Shown here: piece by piece, positions 39,104-49,518 of the stretch
Position numbering within the stretch: the first letter of the stretch is position 1
Layout of the letters: each line of letters opens with the position of its first letter
Origin: Microbacterium sp. NIBRBAC000506063
GTDB lineage: Bacteria; Actinomycetota; Actinomycetes; Actinomycetales; Microbacteriaceae
Assembly (NCBI RefSeq): GCF_017968845.1
Contig: NZ_CP072876.1
Location: forward strand, 434,001-498,000
DNA length: 64,000 nucleotides
Direction: 5' to 3'
Made by a program: the position numbers and the translations under genes
The notes under the pieces: model-generated
The model's database searches: none
The model's input: the letters and a program-made list of their open reading frames with translations, nothing else
Told to the model about the DNA's origin: nothing

Positions 39104-39565
39104 GTGAAATCGCGCCTTGTCGCATCCGTTGCCCTCAGCGCTCTCGTTCTCGTCGGCGCTACGGGATGCACGTTCATCACGCCGCAGTCGACCACGCTCG
39201 TGTACTCGGCCTCCGACGGCGTGAACGTCCATGACGACGGCCCTGTCGACGTGCGCAACGCGATGATCATCACCAACGAAGACGGAACCGCCGGCAACTT
39301 CGTCGCGGTCCTCGTCAACAACGGCGACTCCGCGGAGCTCCTCTCGATCGAGGTCGACGGGCTCGCCCCTCTGCGCGTGAACGTGCCGGCGGGTGAGCGC
39401 ATCAGCTTCGGCGGCAACACCGACCCGCTGCCGATCGACGGCTTCTCCGCGGTCCCGGGCAGCACCGTGACGGTGTACTTCCAGTCCGGCGCCGAGTCGG
39501 CCTTCCCGACCGAGATCCCCGTGCTCGACGGCACGCTCGAGTACTACAGCGACCTCGCTCCCTGA
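39104..39565 (+). CDS. Small lipoprotein of unknown function
   Basis: A 153-residue secreted lipoprotein: signal peptide with lipobox GATGC (Cys ~22), then a beta-rich domain (TTLVYSASDGVNVHDDG, VRNAMIITNEDGTAGNFVAV, PAGERISFGG) resembling copper-chaperone/PCu_A-like or surface beta-sandwich lipoproteins, without the Met/His copper ligands being obvious. AGGAGGA precedes the GTG start. It is divergent from carD and convergent with regX3. Function not known. Confidence 0.82.
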   Translation: MKSRLVASVALSALVLVGATGCTFITPQSTTLVYSASDGVNVHDDGPVDVRNAMIITNEDGTAGNFVAVLVNNGDSAELLSIEVDGLAPLRVNVPAGERISFGGNTDPLPIDGFSAVPGSTVTVYFQSGAESAFPTEIPVLDGTLEYYSDLAP

Positions 39566-39582
39566 TCTTCTGCTCCTCCATG

Positions 39583-39615
39583 ACGAACGCCCCCGCTTCC
39601 TGCGGGGGCGTTCGT
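39583..39615. terminator. Bidirectional terminator
   Basis: A perfect 14-bp stem (39583-39596 with 39602-39615) with a 5-base loop between the convergent lipoprotein and regX3 genes. Confidence 0.85.
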
Positions 39616-39625
39616 CGTCTGCGGT

Positions 39626-40308
<683 letters not shown>

Positions 40309-40312
<4 letters not shown>

Positions 40313-41547
40313 TCGTGTACTCCCTTGCGCGCACGGACGCCGGCGGTGTTCTTGGCCGCCTTGGCAGTCTTTTCGGTGCGCCTCTTCTTCTTTTTCTTCT
40401 TCTTGCCCGGTTCGTCCAGGACAGGGGCGTCGATCCGCGGGAGGCGGATCGTGAATGTCGAGCCGTGCCCGGGCCTCGACCACAGCCGCACCTCCCCGCC
40501 GTGACGCTGAGTCGCGTGCTTGACGATCGAGAGGCCAAGGCCGGTGCCGCCGGTGCGCCGCGAACGCGCTTCGTCGGCACGATAGAAGCGCTCGAAGATG
40601 CGCTCCCGATCCGCCTCGGCGATGCCGATCCCCTGGTCGGAGACAGAGATCTCCACGACGTCGTCGACGACCTTCGCGGCCACGGCGACGCGCGCTCCGC
40701 GCGGGGAGTAGGCGATCGCGTTCGCGATGAGGTTGCTGACCGCCTCCACGAGGATCTGCGTCTCGCCGGTGACCCAGACCGCGCGATCCCCGCCGCGGAC
40801 GAGATCGACGCCCGCCGAGTCCGCCTCGACCTGATGCGCCTCGACGGATGCCGCGACGACCTCGTCGATCGCGACCGCCTCGAACTCGGCGACGCCGACC
40901 GCCGCCTGCAGGCGCGAAAGGCTGAGGATCCGTCCGGTCAGACGCCCGAGTCGCCCGGCCTCAGCCGACAGCCGCGCGGCGAACTTGCGCACCTGCTCGG
41001 GATCGTCGGCGGCGGACTCGATCGCCTCGGCCAGCAGACTGACCGCTCCGACGGGGGTCTTGAGCTCGTGGCTGGTGTTGGCCACGAAATCGGTGCGCAT
41101 CTGCTCGAGCCTCTCCTGCTCGGTGACATCGCGGATCACCAGCAGCATGAGTCGCGCGCTCAGCGCGCTCGCCCGGGCAGTGACCAGACGCGGGTCCAGG
41201 CTCAACCCTCCGCGAGTGATCCTGAGCGTATCGGTCCGCGGGGTCTCGCTGAGACGAGCTGAGCGGATGAGCTGGCGAAGCTCGGGGTTGTCGAGGACGG
41301 CATCCGGGGACACTCCGTATCGTTCAGCGGCGGCCGAGGTCGCCAGTACGAGATTGGATGCGTCGACGACGCAGGCCGCATCCTCCATGCTCCCGAGGAC
41401 GGCGGTGATGCCGGGCGGGATCGCGGCGGACTGCTCCTCCTCGGCCTGTGCACGCATGCGGTAGGACCAATAGGTGATCAGTGACATCCCGGCGCCGACG
41501 AGCACTCCTAGCGCGAGCGAGAGGAGCGCGATCTGCGTCGTGTCCAT
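40309..41547 (-). CDS. senX3: Sensor histidine kinase SenX3
   Basis: Partner kinase of RegX3, 412 residues. N-terminal membrane segment (~5-26), PAS-like domain (~45-145), HisKA with H-box NTSHELKTPVGAVSLL, HATPase with N-box NLIANAIAYSPRG, SDQGIGIAEADRERIFERFY and GGTGLGLSIV. Divergent from phoU, the usual order. The last ~35 residues are very basic, with a run of seven lysines after DEPG, unusual for the family and possibly a membrane- or DNA-contacting tail. SenX3 kinases are kept in check by PhoU and the Pst transporter when phosphate is ample. Confidence 0.93.
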
Positions 41548-41618
41548 GCCTACAGCGTAGGGCGAGTTCGCCGGACTCCAGACCCGTTTCCCGCGGTTGC
41601 CAAAGCACGAGGTCTACT

Positions 41619-41651
41619 ATTCACGTACCGGGCACCAGCCGTTAACCTTCG
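41619..41651. promoter_or_regulatory. Candidate PHO-box-like repeats between senX3 and phoU
   Basis: Three consecutive 11-base units, ATTCACGTACC, GGGCACCAGCC and GTTAACCTTCG, resemble the GTTCACCTGCG repeats seen upstream of the pstS genes. They lie in the divergent senX3/phoU intergenic region, where a RegX3 or PhoP site is expected. The match is weak in the second and third units. Confidence 0.35.
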
Positions 41652-41741
41652 GCGATGACAATCTCCGAAGAGCCCGGCGCGGACCATCCGGGCCCCCGCG
41701 CGCGGACACCCGCCTGACACGCAGAAAGGTTGCGCTCGCAC

Positions 41742-42431
41742 ATGCGCGAAGTCTTCCACCAGTCCCTCGAGCAGCTCCAGAGCCAGCTCGTCGAGATCGC
41801 CGACCTCGTCACCATCGCCATCGACAAGGCGACCCGCGCCTTCGCGGAGAGCGACGTCTCGCTCGCCGAGGAAGTCATCAGCGACGACACCAAGATCGAT
41901 GAGCTCGCCGTGCTCCTGGACGAGCAGGCCATCGAGATCCTCGCCCGGCAGCAGCCGGTCGCCCGCGACCTGCGCATCGTCGTCTTCGCCCTTCGGGTGA
42001 GCGCTTCCCTCGAGCGCATGGGCGACATGGCCGAACACATCGCCCAGCTCGCCCGGCTGCGTTTTCCGGAGCGCGCGATTCCCAAGGGGCTCAAGGGCAC
42101 CTTCGTGCGGATGGGTGAGCTGGACGTCGAGATCGCCCGCCGACTCAGCGACCTGCTGCGCACCCAGGATCTGCGCATCGCCGACGAGATCCGCAACGCG
42201 GACGACGATGTCGACGAGCTGCACGCGAAGGTCTTCGAGAAGCTCCTCAGCGACAAGTGGCGCGGCGAGGCCGAGCAGACGGTCGATGCGACGCTCGCGA
42301 GCCGCTATCACGAGCGCTTCGCCGACCACGCCGTGGCCGTCGCGAAGAAGGTCGTCTACCTCGCCACGGGCGACTGGACGGCCGACACCGACACGATCGA
42401 CCTGGCGATCGGGCTGACCGAAGAGAGCTGA
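41742..42431 (+). CDS. phoU: Phosphate signalling protein PhoU
   Basis: Cytoplasmic helical regulator linking the Pst transporter to the SenX3 kinase. The 229-residue protein has two PhoU three-helix repeats, each with the metal-cluster motif ERMGDMAEHI (first) and a degenerate second copy (SRYHERFADHAVAVAKKVVY). Starts MREVFHQSLEQLQSQL, the PhoU start. The gene is monocistronic with a strong terminator. Confidence 0.94.
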   Translation: MREVFHQSLEQLQSQLVEIADLVTIAIDKATRAFAESDVSLAEEVISDDTKIDELAVLLDEQAIEILARQQPVARDLRIVVFALRVSASLERMGDMAEHIAQLARLRFPERAIPKGLKGTFVRMGELDVEIARRLSDLLRTQDLRIADEIRNADDDVDELHAKVFEKLLSDKWRGEAEQTVDATLASRYHERFADHAVAVAKKVVYLATGDWTADTDTIDLAIGLTEES

Positions 42432-42448
42432 CTCACACGCAACGACGA

Positions 42449-42486
42449 AAGGACGGCGGATGCCAGCTGCATCCGCCGTCCTTTTC
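42449..42486 (+). terminator. Terminator of phoU (also faces gpmA)
   Basis: A perfect 16-bp stem (42449-42464 with 42470-42485) with 5-base loop, ending in TTTT. Confidence 0.92.
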
Positions 42487-42498
42487 GCGTGTCGGCTC

Positions 42499-43245
42499 TC
42501 AGTGCTTGCCCTGCGCGGCGACCGCGGCGGCACCGGCGGCGGCGGCCTCGGGGTCGAGGTAGCGGCCGGGACCGGTGGGGGCGTTGTTCTCGTCGAGCTC
42601 GTAGACCAGCGGGATGCCGGTGGGGATGTTCAACTCGGCGATCGCCTCGTCGCTGATGCCCTCGAGGTGCTTGACGAGCCCGCGCAGCGAGTTGCCGTGC
42701 GCGGTGACGAGCACCGTCTTGCCCGCGACGAGATCGGGGACGATCGCCTCCTCCCAGTAGGGCAGCAGGCGGTCGATGACGAGCTTGAGCGACTCGGTGC
42801 GGGGCACCTCGCCGTCGATGCCGTCGTAGCGAGGGTCGCCGACCTGGCTGAACTCGCTGTCGTCGTCGAGCGGAGGCGGCGGCACGTCGAAGGAGCGGCG
42901 CCACAGCTGGAACTGCTCGGGGCCGAACTCCTCCAGGGTCTGGGCCTTGTCCTTGCCCTGCAGCGCGCCGTAGTGGCGCTCGTTGAGCCGCCAGGAGCGC
43001 ACCACGGGGATCCACAGGCGGTCGGCGGCGGACAGGGCGATGTTCGCCGTCTGTATCGCACGGCTCAGAAGCGAGGTGTGCAGCACATCGGGCAGGAGCT
43101 CGGCCTCGGCGAGCAGCTCGCCGCCGCGACGGGCCTCGGCCTTGCCCTGCTCGGTCAGCCGGACATCGACCCAGCCGGTGAAGAGGTTGAGCTCGTTCCA
43201 CTCGCTCTGGCCGTGGCGGAGGAGGATGAGGGTGCGGGTTGTCAT
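42499..43245 (-). CDS. gpmA: 2,3-bisphosphoglycerate-dependent phosphoglycerate mutase
   Basis: Glycolytic enzyme interconverting 3- and 2-phosphoglycerate. The 248-residue histidine-phosphatase-fold protein has the catalytic [10 protein letters not shown] (His ~11), substrate loop [14 protein letters not shown], the acid in [12 protein letters not shown] and the second catalytic His in [10 protein letters not shown]. Cytoplasmic. It shares its upstream side with ygfZ (9-base gap), so the ygfZ-gpmA order may be an operon. Confidence 0.95.
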   Translation of the reverse strand: MTTRTLILLRHGQSEWNELNLFTGWVDVRLTEQGKAEARRGGELLAEAELLPDVLHTSLLSRAIQTANIALSAADRLWIPVVRSWRLNERHYGALQGKDKAQTLEEFGPEQFQLWRRSFDVPPPPLDDDSEFSQVGDPRYDGIDGEVPRTESLKLVIDRLLPYWEEAIVPDLVAGKTVLVTAHGNSLRGLVKHLEGISDEAIAELNIPTGIPLVYELDENNAPTGPGRYLDPEAAAAGAAAVAAQGKH

Positions 43246-43254
43246 GGCTTCAGC

Positions 43255-44358
43255 TTAGCGAGAGCCGTCGGATGCCAGCGGGCGACGTGACAGCCGGGTC
43301 AGGCGCGGGACGTTCGCGGTGGCACCGGCATCCGAGGGCACGATGACCTGCTGCGCCGCGGCGATGCGGGTCTCCCCCGCGTGCACGACGAGGTCGCCCT
43401 CGGGCGCACGACGCGACAGGATCGCCAGCGCGATCGGCCCGTCCTCGTAGTGGCGCGCCGCGGTCGTGATGTGCCCGACCTCGCTGTCGCCGGCGAAGAC
43501 CGGCGCCCCCCGCTCGGGGAGGATGTCGACGCTGCCGTCCAGATGCAGCGCGACCAGGCGCCGCGGGGGATGCCCGAGGTTGTGCACCTTGGCGACGGTC
43601 TCCTGCCCGCGGTAGCAGCCCTTGCTCAGGTGCACGGCACTGCGGATCCAGTCGCTCTCGTGCGGCAGGGAACGCTCGTCGACCTCGCCGGCCCAGCGCG
43701 GCCGCCAGGCGACGACGCGCAGCGCTTCGGCGGCCAGAGTGCCCGCCGCATCGATCGCGGCGAGTCCCTGGAGGCCTGCCGCATCCACCAGAGCCACCCG
43801 CCAGGTGTAGTCGTCGGCCGGATGCTCCGCGACGACCGAGTACTGATGCCCGCCCGGCTGCACGCGCTGCCAGGGATCGGCCCACACCACCGGAACTCCG
43901 GCGGGAGAGATGGCGGATGCCGACCCCGCCTGTTCGGCCTCGCCTCCGGCGAAGAAGCCTACCGCGGTGAGGTCGGGGCGCACCGTCACGGTCACACGCG
44001 AGCGGAACACCATGCGCGAGAGCCACGCGGCGAGCGCCTCGGCATCCGCGGCATCCGTGATCAGCCAGGTCGATGCGCCGTCCTCGAAGACCCCCGCGGC
44101 ATGCTCGACGCGCCCCTGCGGGTCGAGGATCAGCAGCTCGGTGCTGTCGCCGGGTATGAGGGAGGCCACGGCCTGCGAGGTGATCGAGTCGAGCCAGCCC
44201 CGTCGATCCTCCCCCGCCACCTCGATCACGGCACGGTCTCCCAGCGGCGCGACAGCGGTGCCCGCGACGAGGCCGCGCTGCTCGCGCATCGGGTCGCCGA
44301 AGTGCGAGACGACTCCGGCGTCGCTGACGGCGCCGGGACGATCGGCGAATGCGGTCAT
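43255..44358 (-). CDS. ygfZ: Folate-binding YgfZ/GcvT-like protein
   Basis: Tetrahydrofolate-dependent protein that supports repair or assembly of certain Fe-S enzymes. The 367-residue protein carries the YgfZ signature KGCYRGQETVAKVHNLGHPPR (Cys in K-G-C-Y-x-G-Q-E, ~250). The N-terminal GcvT-like domain contains [22 protein letters not shown] folate contacts. ATG at 44358. Downstream of the nitrobindin-like gene (14-base gap) and upstream of gpmA. Confidence 0.9.
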   Translation of the reverse strand: MTAFADRPGAVSDAGVVSHFGDPMREQRGLVAGTAVAPLGDRAVIEVAGEDRRGWLDSITSQAVASLIPGDSTELLILDPQGRVEHAAGVFEDGASTWLITDAADAEALAAWLSRMVFRSRVTVTVRPDLTAVGFFAGGEAEQAGSASAISPAGVPVVWADPWQRVQPGGHQYSVVAEHPADDYTWRVALVDAAGLQGLAAIDAAGTLAAEALRVVAWRPRWAGEVDERSLPHESDWIRSAVHLSKGCYRGQETVAKVHNLGHPPRRLVALHLDGSVDILPERGAPVFAGDSEVGHITTAARHYEDGPIALAILSRRAPEGDLVVHAGETRIAAAQQVIVPSDAGATANVPRLTRLSRRPLASDGSR

Positions 44359-44372
44359 GCGTGCTCCTGTGT

Positions 44373-44975
44373 CTAGACGCGTGCGAGCCGCGCCGAGGCG
44401 TGAGAGCGCAGCTCCGCTCCGAGTGCGGCGATGTCCCACGCCCAGAGCAGGTGGCCGTCGACGAGGCCGTACATCCGGGTCGCCGCGCCGTAGTGCTTGG
44501 CGCCGGCGGCGCGCACGATCGCATCGGTGGCGATATCGATCCGAGGGCCCTTCGCCTCGCCCAGATACAGCTCGAGCATCCCGTCGGAGTGGGCCAGGGC
44601 GACCTCGATCGGGAAACCGCCGCTGTCGGAGCGCAGCTCCTCGACATCGGATGCGGTGCGCTCGGGCTCCTGCGCCATCGGCGGCAGGAGGGCGGGACCG
44701 GGCTGGGCGGGCGTGGCCGGACGCGCCACGCGCCAGTACCCGGTCTCGGCGACGAGCGGAACGGATGCCGCCCCCTCGCCGTCTGCGATCCATGCCGTCG
44801 CCTGGTAATTGAGCGAGGGGCCGCCGTCATGGCTGAAGCTGACCCGATGGGTGAACTCGCCCTCGAAGTTGTGGTCGCCGGCCCGATAGTCGATGACGCC
44901 GGTCCCCTCCCACACGCCGATCAGCCACGCCAGTGGCGCGAGATCCGCGGGAAGATCGGTCGGCAGCTCGATCAC
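44373..44975 (-). CDS. Nitrobindin-like heme-binding protein (FABP-like beta barrel)
   Basis: A 200-residue protein of the nitrobindin/THAP4-like family. Motif GVWEGTG (~20-26), the GxWxGxG that opens the barrel, and a C-terminal HLLWAWDIAALG. Actinobacterial members bind heme b and can isomerise peroxynitrite. The predicted axial His is near KHYGAATRMYG. The gene heads a run of minus-strand genes with ygfZ and gpmA, which fits an oxidative/nitrosative stress link, though that is inference. Confidence 0.83.
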   Translation of the reverse strand: MIELPTDLPADLAPLAWLIGVWEGTGVIDYRAGDHNFEGEFTHRVSFSHDGGPSLNYQATAWIADGEGAASVPLVAETGYWRVARPATPAQPGPALLPPMAQEPERTASDVEELRSDSGGFPIEVALAHSDGMLELYLGEAKGPRIDIATDAIVRAAGAKHYGAATRMYGLVDGHLLWAWDIAALGAELRSHASARLARV

Positions 44976-44985
44976 GAGGCTCCGG

Positions 44986-45099
44986 TCAGCGCTGGCCGCG
45001 GAACAGGTTCAGCAGCACAACGCCCGAGACGAAGGCGATCGCGAGGCCCGAGAGCACGAGCAGTCCTGTGAAGAAGAGTTCGAGCGCGATGAGGTCCAT
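44986..45099 (-). CDS. Tiny single-segment membrane protein (37 residues)
   Basis: ATG at 45099 opens a 37-residue frame: MDLIALELF, then a hydrophobic core (FTGLLVLSGLAIAFVSGVVLLNLF) and FRGQR, a typical one-pass small membrane protein with a positive end. It lies ten bases upstream of the nitrobindin-like start and 18 bases after the next minus gene's stop, so it fits an operon. Codon use has the G/C third positions of its neighbours. No family recognised. Confidence 0.55.
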   Translation of the reverse strand: MDLIALELFFTGLLVLSGLAIAFVSGVVLLNLFRGQR

Positions 45100-45117
45100 G
45101 CCGTCCACTCTAGCGCG

Positions 45118-45408
45118 TCAGGCGGGCAGGAGCGCGGCCAGGCCGAAGCCCGCCGAGATCAGCCCCATCACCAGCAGTGCGCCGAGGATGCTCGCGGAGA
45201 CCCGGAAGATGAAGCCGATCGCGGTGCCGTACCAGAGCTGCACCGCGAAGGAGAGGACCACGATCCCGGCGAAGCCGAGCACGAGCCACGGAGCACGGTC
45301 GAGCTCCTCGACCAGGACGCCGATGAGCACCGAGACGAGCAGCGCCAGAACCCACACCGAGACGACGCCGATGAAGGCGTTTCGGGGCGCAGACACACGC
45401 TCGGACAT
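45118..45408 (-). CDS. Small integral membrane protein
   Basis: A 96-residue protein with about three hydrophobic segments (~12-34, ~41-63, ~70-93), of unknown function. It opens MSERVSAPRNAFIGVVSVW with ATG at 45408. It heads the minus-strand string 45408-42499 and is divergent from glnR, 142 bases away. That intergenic space holds the promoters of both. Confidence 0.7.
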   Translation of the reverse strand: MSERVSAPRNAFIGVVSVWVLALLVSVLIGVLVEELDRAPWLVLGFAGIVVLSFAVQLWYGTAIGFIFRVSASILGALLVMGLISAGFGLAALLPA

Positions 45409-45550
45409 GGCTCCTATTGTGACCCATCGCACGGCGTCGCGGCATCCGGCGCACTCCGGCGTGGCGGATCGCTCGCTATTATTGTGCGCACGGCCGCCGT
45501 CACCGCACGGCCACCGTGCAGGGTGACCCACCTCACCCGGAAGGATTCCT

Positions 45551-46237
45551 GTGGCACAACTGCTGGTCTTGACCTCTGCTCCCGGCGAGCCGGTCCTGCC
45601 CGCCCTGGAACTGCTCGGCCATCGGGTCCGCCAGATCCCTGCAGAGCCCGCGCAGCTGGTGAGCGCTCCGGAATCGGATGTCGTCCTCGTCGACGCGCGC
45701 ACCGACCTCGCCGGCGCGAAATCGCTGTGCAAGTTGCTGCACACGACCGGTCAGACCTCCCCGCTCCTTCTCGTGGTCACCGAAGGCGGCATGAGCGCGG
45801 TCTCGGGCGACTGGGACATCGACGACGTCGTGCTCGCCACGGCCGGACCCGCCGAGGCGGACGCCCGCATCCGACTCGCCCTCGCCCGCAGCGCCGACGA
45901 CACGCCGGTCACCCGCGTCCAGACCTCCGGCCTGGTGATCGACGACCAGTCCTACTCGGCGAAGATCCACGGCCGCTCGCTGGATCTGACCTACAAGGAG
46001 TTCCAGCTCCTGCACTTCCTGGCCACGCACCCCTCGCGCGTCTTCACCCGCGAGCAGCTGCTGAGCGAGGTGTGGGGCTACGACTACTTCGGCGGCACGC
46101 GCACCGTCGACGTGCACGTCCGGCGTCTGCGCGCCAAGCTCGGCGATCAGGAGCAGATCATCGGCACCGTGCGCAACGTGGGGTACAGATTCAACGTCCA
46201 CGAGGACGACGAGGCCGTGGGCGCGACCGCGTCATAG
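45551..46237 (+). CDS. glnR: GlnR-like orphan response regulator (nitrogen control)
   Basis: A 228-residue OmpR-like regulator. The receiver half keeps the strand [10 protein letters not shown] but lacks the full acidic pocket, as in actinobacterial GlnR, which works without a kinase. [24 protein letters not shown] sequence in the receiver and [39 protein letters not shown] and TVRNVGYRF in the winged helix match GlnR closely. It controls ammonium assimilation genes and cross-talks with phosphate control in actinobacteria. GTG start at 45551. Followed 39 bases later by ppk1. Confidence 0.9.
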   Translation: MAQLLVLTSAPGEPVLPALELLGHRVRQIPAEPAQLVSAPESDVVLVDARTDLAGAKSLCKLLHTTGQTSPLLLVVTEGGMSAVSGDWDIDDVVLATAGPAEADARIRLALARSADDTPVTRVQTSGLVIDDQSYSAKIHGRSLDLTYKEFQLLHFLATHPSRVFTREQLLSEVWGYDYFGGTRTVDVHVRRLRAKLGDQEQIIGTVRNVGYRFNVHEDDEAVGATAS

Positions 46238-46276
46238 CGGAACCAGTTCACGCACTCGTCACCCTCCGGTGCCAAG

Positions 46277-48453
46277 ATGAATGCCATGAATGATCAGCTC
46301 GCAGCCGACGCCGGTCTCGGCGATGCCGAAGACGACGACTTCGACGAGGTGTTCGAAGCCCCGGATGCGGAGCTGCCCGACCATCGCTATCTCGACCGCG
46401 AGCTGAGCTGGCTCGCGTTCAACCAGCGGGTGCTCGAACTCGCCGAGGACCCGAACCTTCCGGAGCTGGAGCGCGCGAACTTCCTGGCGATCTTCGCCAG
46501 CAACCTCGACGAGTTCTTCATGGTGCGCGTGGCCGGCCTCAAGCGCCGCATCGTGACCGGTCTTGCCGTGCCGACCAATGTCGGCCGGGCACCGACCGAT
46601 GTGCTCGCCGACATCTCCCGGCACGCCTATGAGCTCCAGCTGCGCCATGCGCGGGCGTGGAGCGACCTCGTGCGCCCGGCACTGTCGGATGCCGGCATCG
46701 AGATCGTCGACTGGGACGACCTCACCGACGCCGAGCGCGACGGACTCTCCGAGTACTTCGCCGACCACCTCTTCCCGGTGCTCATGCCGCTCGCGGTCGA
46801 CCCCGCGCATCCCTTCCCCTACATCTCCGGCCTCTCGCTGAATCTCGCCATCCGCATCCGCAACGCCCGCACGGGCCGGCAGGACTTCGCGCGCCTCAAG
46901 GTGCCGCCGATGCTCCCCCGTTTCGTGGAGGTGCCCGGCTCCGGCGAGATCAGCCGGTATCTGAGGCTCGAGGAGCTCATCGCCAACCACCTCGACCACC
47001 TCTTCCCCGGAATGGAGGTGCTCGACCACCACGCCTTCCGCCTGACACGCAACGAGGACGTCGAGATCGAGGAGGACGAGAGCGAGAACCTCATCCAGGC
47101 GCTGGAGGCGGAGCTGCTGCGCCGCCGCTTCGGCCCGCCGATCCGCCTGGAGATCACCGATGACATGGACGACGTGACCCTCGACCTGCTGATCACCGAG
47201 CTCGACATCAGCGACCAGGAGGTCTATCGGCTGCCCGGGCCCCTCGATCTGCGCGGGCTCTTCTCGCTCACCGACGAGCGCCGCCCCGACCTGCGGTACG
47301 CGCCCCATGTGCCCACGACGGCACTCGCCTTCCAGCCCAAGGAGACCAGCGGGCGGGCCGACATCTTCGCGGCGATCCGCAAATCGGACGTGCTCGTGCA
47401 CCACCCTACGAGTCCTTCGCGACGAGCGTGCAGGCCTTCCTGGAGCAGGCCGCGCGCGACCCGAAGGTCCTGGCGATCAAGCAGACCCTGTACCGCACCT
47501 CGGGCGACAGCCCCATCGTGCAGGCGCTCATCGACGCCGCCGAGGCGGGCAAGCAGGTGCTCGCCCTCGTCGAGGTGAAGGCACGGTTCGACGAGGCGAA
47601 CAACATCGTCTGGGCGCGCAAGCTCGAGAAGGCCGGTGTGCACGTCGTCTACGGGCTCGTGGGGCTGAAGACCCACTGCAAGCTGGCCCTCGTCATCCGC
47701 GAGGAGGACGGGAGGCTGCGCCACTACTCCCACGTCGGCACCGGCAACTACAACCCCAAGACCAGCCGCATCTACGAGGACTTCGGCCTGTTCACGACCG
47801 ACGCCCAGGTCGGCAAGGATCTCACGCGCCTGTTCAACGAGCTGTCCGGCTACGCGATCGAGAAGAAGTTCAAGCGACTGCTCGTGGCCCCACTGCACCT
47901 GCGGAAGGGCCTGGTGCGCCTCATCAACACGGAGGCCAAGAATGCGAGGGCGGGCAAGCCCGCGCACATCCGCATCAAGGTCAACTCCATGGTCGACGAG
48001 GAGATCATCGACGCGCTCTACCGCGCCAGCGCCGCGGGGGTCAAGGTCGACATCTGGGTGCGCGGGATCTGCAGCCTCCGCGCCGACCTGCCCGGGGTGA
48101 GCGACAACATAACGGTGCGCTCGATCCTCGGCCGCTATCTCGAGCACTCGCGCATCTTCGCCTTCGCGGGCGACGGGGACCCGCAGGTCTACATCGGCAG
48201 CGCCGACATGATGCACCGGAACCTCGACCGCCGCATCGAGGCGCTCGTGCGAGTCACCTCCCCCGAGCATGTGGACGACCTCCTCACCCTGTTCGACCTG
48301 GCCATGGACGACCAGACGAGCTCCTGGCATCTGGGCGCCGAGGGCGTGTGGACCAGGCACTCGATCGACGCCGCGGGCGACCCGCTGCGCGACCTGCAGG
48401 ACGAGACCATGAACAACGTCCGACGCCGCAAGCGGAGCCGGACGGCACGATGA
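46277..48453 (+). CDS. ppk1: Polyphosphate kinase 1 (one frame break)
   Basis: Makes polyphosphate from ATP. Repaired length ~725 residues. N domain starts [37 protein letters not shown] follows; the catalytic domains contain [27 protein letters not shown], the autophosphorylated His region [13 protein letters not shown] and [20 protein letters not shown], and [17 protein letters not shown] near the end. The break at 47404-47406 (CCC) falls between VHHP and [12 protein letters not shown]. Coupled to mutT1 by an ATGA overlap, as in mycobacteria. Confidence 0.94.
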
Positions 48454-49388
48454 GCGATTCCGCGGTGTACGCGGCGGGGGCCGTGGTCTGGCGTCGGGTC
48501 GAGGGGAAGCTGCGCATCCTCCTCATCCATCGAACGAAGTACCGCGACGTCACCTTCCCGAAGGGCAAGGTCGACCCGGGCGAGATGCTCGCCCAGACGG
48601 CTGCACGCGAGGTCGAGGAGGAGACCGGCATCCGCGTCCACCTGGGCGTTCCCGTCGGGGTCTCCCACTACTCCATGCGCCCGAAGCGCCAGAAAATCGT
48701 GCACTACTGGGCCGCGGAGGCCACCGAGGACGCCATCCGCGCCTCCTCCTTCGTGCCCAACGGCGAGATCGCGGCGCTGGAGTGGGTGAGCCTGAAGAAG
48801 GCACGGTCGCAGTTGAGCTACCCGGTCGACGTCGAGATCCTCGACGAGTTCGTCGCCCGCGTCGACCACGGCGCCCTGGACTCGGTCCCCCTCATCGTGC
48901 TCCGGCACGCACGCGCCGTGCCGCGCAGCGGGTGGAAGGGAGCGGATGCCGCCCGGCCGCTGACCCCGCAGGGCCGCCACCAGGCGAAGGCGATCGCCGG
49001 CGTGCTCGAGGCCTTCGGCGTCCGCAAGATCGTCACGAGCGACGCCCTGCGCTGCACCGCGACAGTGAAGCCCCTCGCCAAGGCGCTCGGCGTCAAACTC
49101 TCTCCGACGGCCTTGATCAGCCAGGACGCATGGGAGGCGGGCGAGGCCGATGTGCGCAAGGTCGTCGGAAAGCGGGTGCGCGTGCGCAAGCCCGCCGTGA
49201 TCTGCAGCCACCGCCCCCTGCTGCAGGAACTGCTCACCGAGATCGCTCTGGCCACCGGCACGATCCGCGGCTCCTACCTCGGCGATGCGGCCGATCTGGA
49301 GCCTGCCGGGTTCTCCGTCGTGCATCTGTCGGCCACCAACCCGGGTTCCGGGATCATCGCGATCGAGACCCACGAACCCAAGATCTGA
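48450..49388 (+). CDS. mutT1: MutT1-like Nudix hydrolase fused to a histidine phosphatase domain
   Basis: A 312-residue two-domain enzyme. The Nudix domain (~1-135) holds the Nudix box [20 protein letters not shown] ending TGI (~39-61). The second domain (~148-305) is a SixA-like histidine phosphatase with VLRHARA (catalytic His) and [11 protein letters not shown]. Mycobacterial MutT1 of this architecture hydrolyses 8-oxo-GTP species and diadenosine polyphosphates. ATG overlaps the ppk1 stop by four bases, so they are translated together. Confidence 0.9.
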   Translation: MSDSAVYAAGAVVWRRVEGKLRILLIHRTKYRDVTFPKGKVDPGEMLAQTAAREVEEETGIRVHLGVPVGVSHYSMRPKRQKIVHYWAAEATEDAIRASSFVPNGEIAALEWVSLKKARSQLSYPVDVEILDEFVARVDHGALDSVPLIVLRHARAVPRSGWKGADAARPLTPQGRHQAKAIAGVLEAFGVRKIVTSDALRCTATVKPLAKALGVKLSPTALISQDAWEAGEADVRKVVGKRVRVRKPAVICSHRPLLQELLTEIALATGTIRGSYLGDAADLEPAGFSVVHLSATNPGSGIIAIETHEPKI

Positions 49389-49414
49389 CCGACGGTTCCG
49401 GGACGTCGCTCTCC

Positions 49415-49436
49415 GTTCTCCTGCCGTTCACCTGCA
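49415..49436 (+). promoter_or_regulatory. PHO-box direct repeats upstream of the first pstS
   Basis: Two adjacent 11-base units, GTTCTCCTGCC and GTTCACCTGCA, match the actinobacterial PHO box (GTTCACC repeats bound by PhoP/RegX3-type regulators). A weaker unit TGTCACCGACC follows in phase at 49448-49458. They lie 83-104 bases before the pstS start. Confidence 0.7.
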
Positions 49437-49518
49437 CGGCGACCACATGTCACCGACCGCTCCTAACGTCGCTGTGAGCCCTGCACCGGGCCCTCATCCC
49501 GATCGAAACGGATTCACA

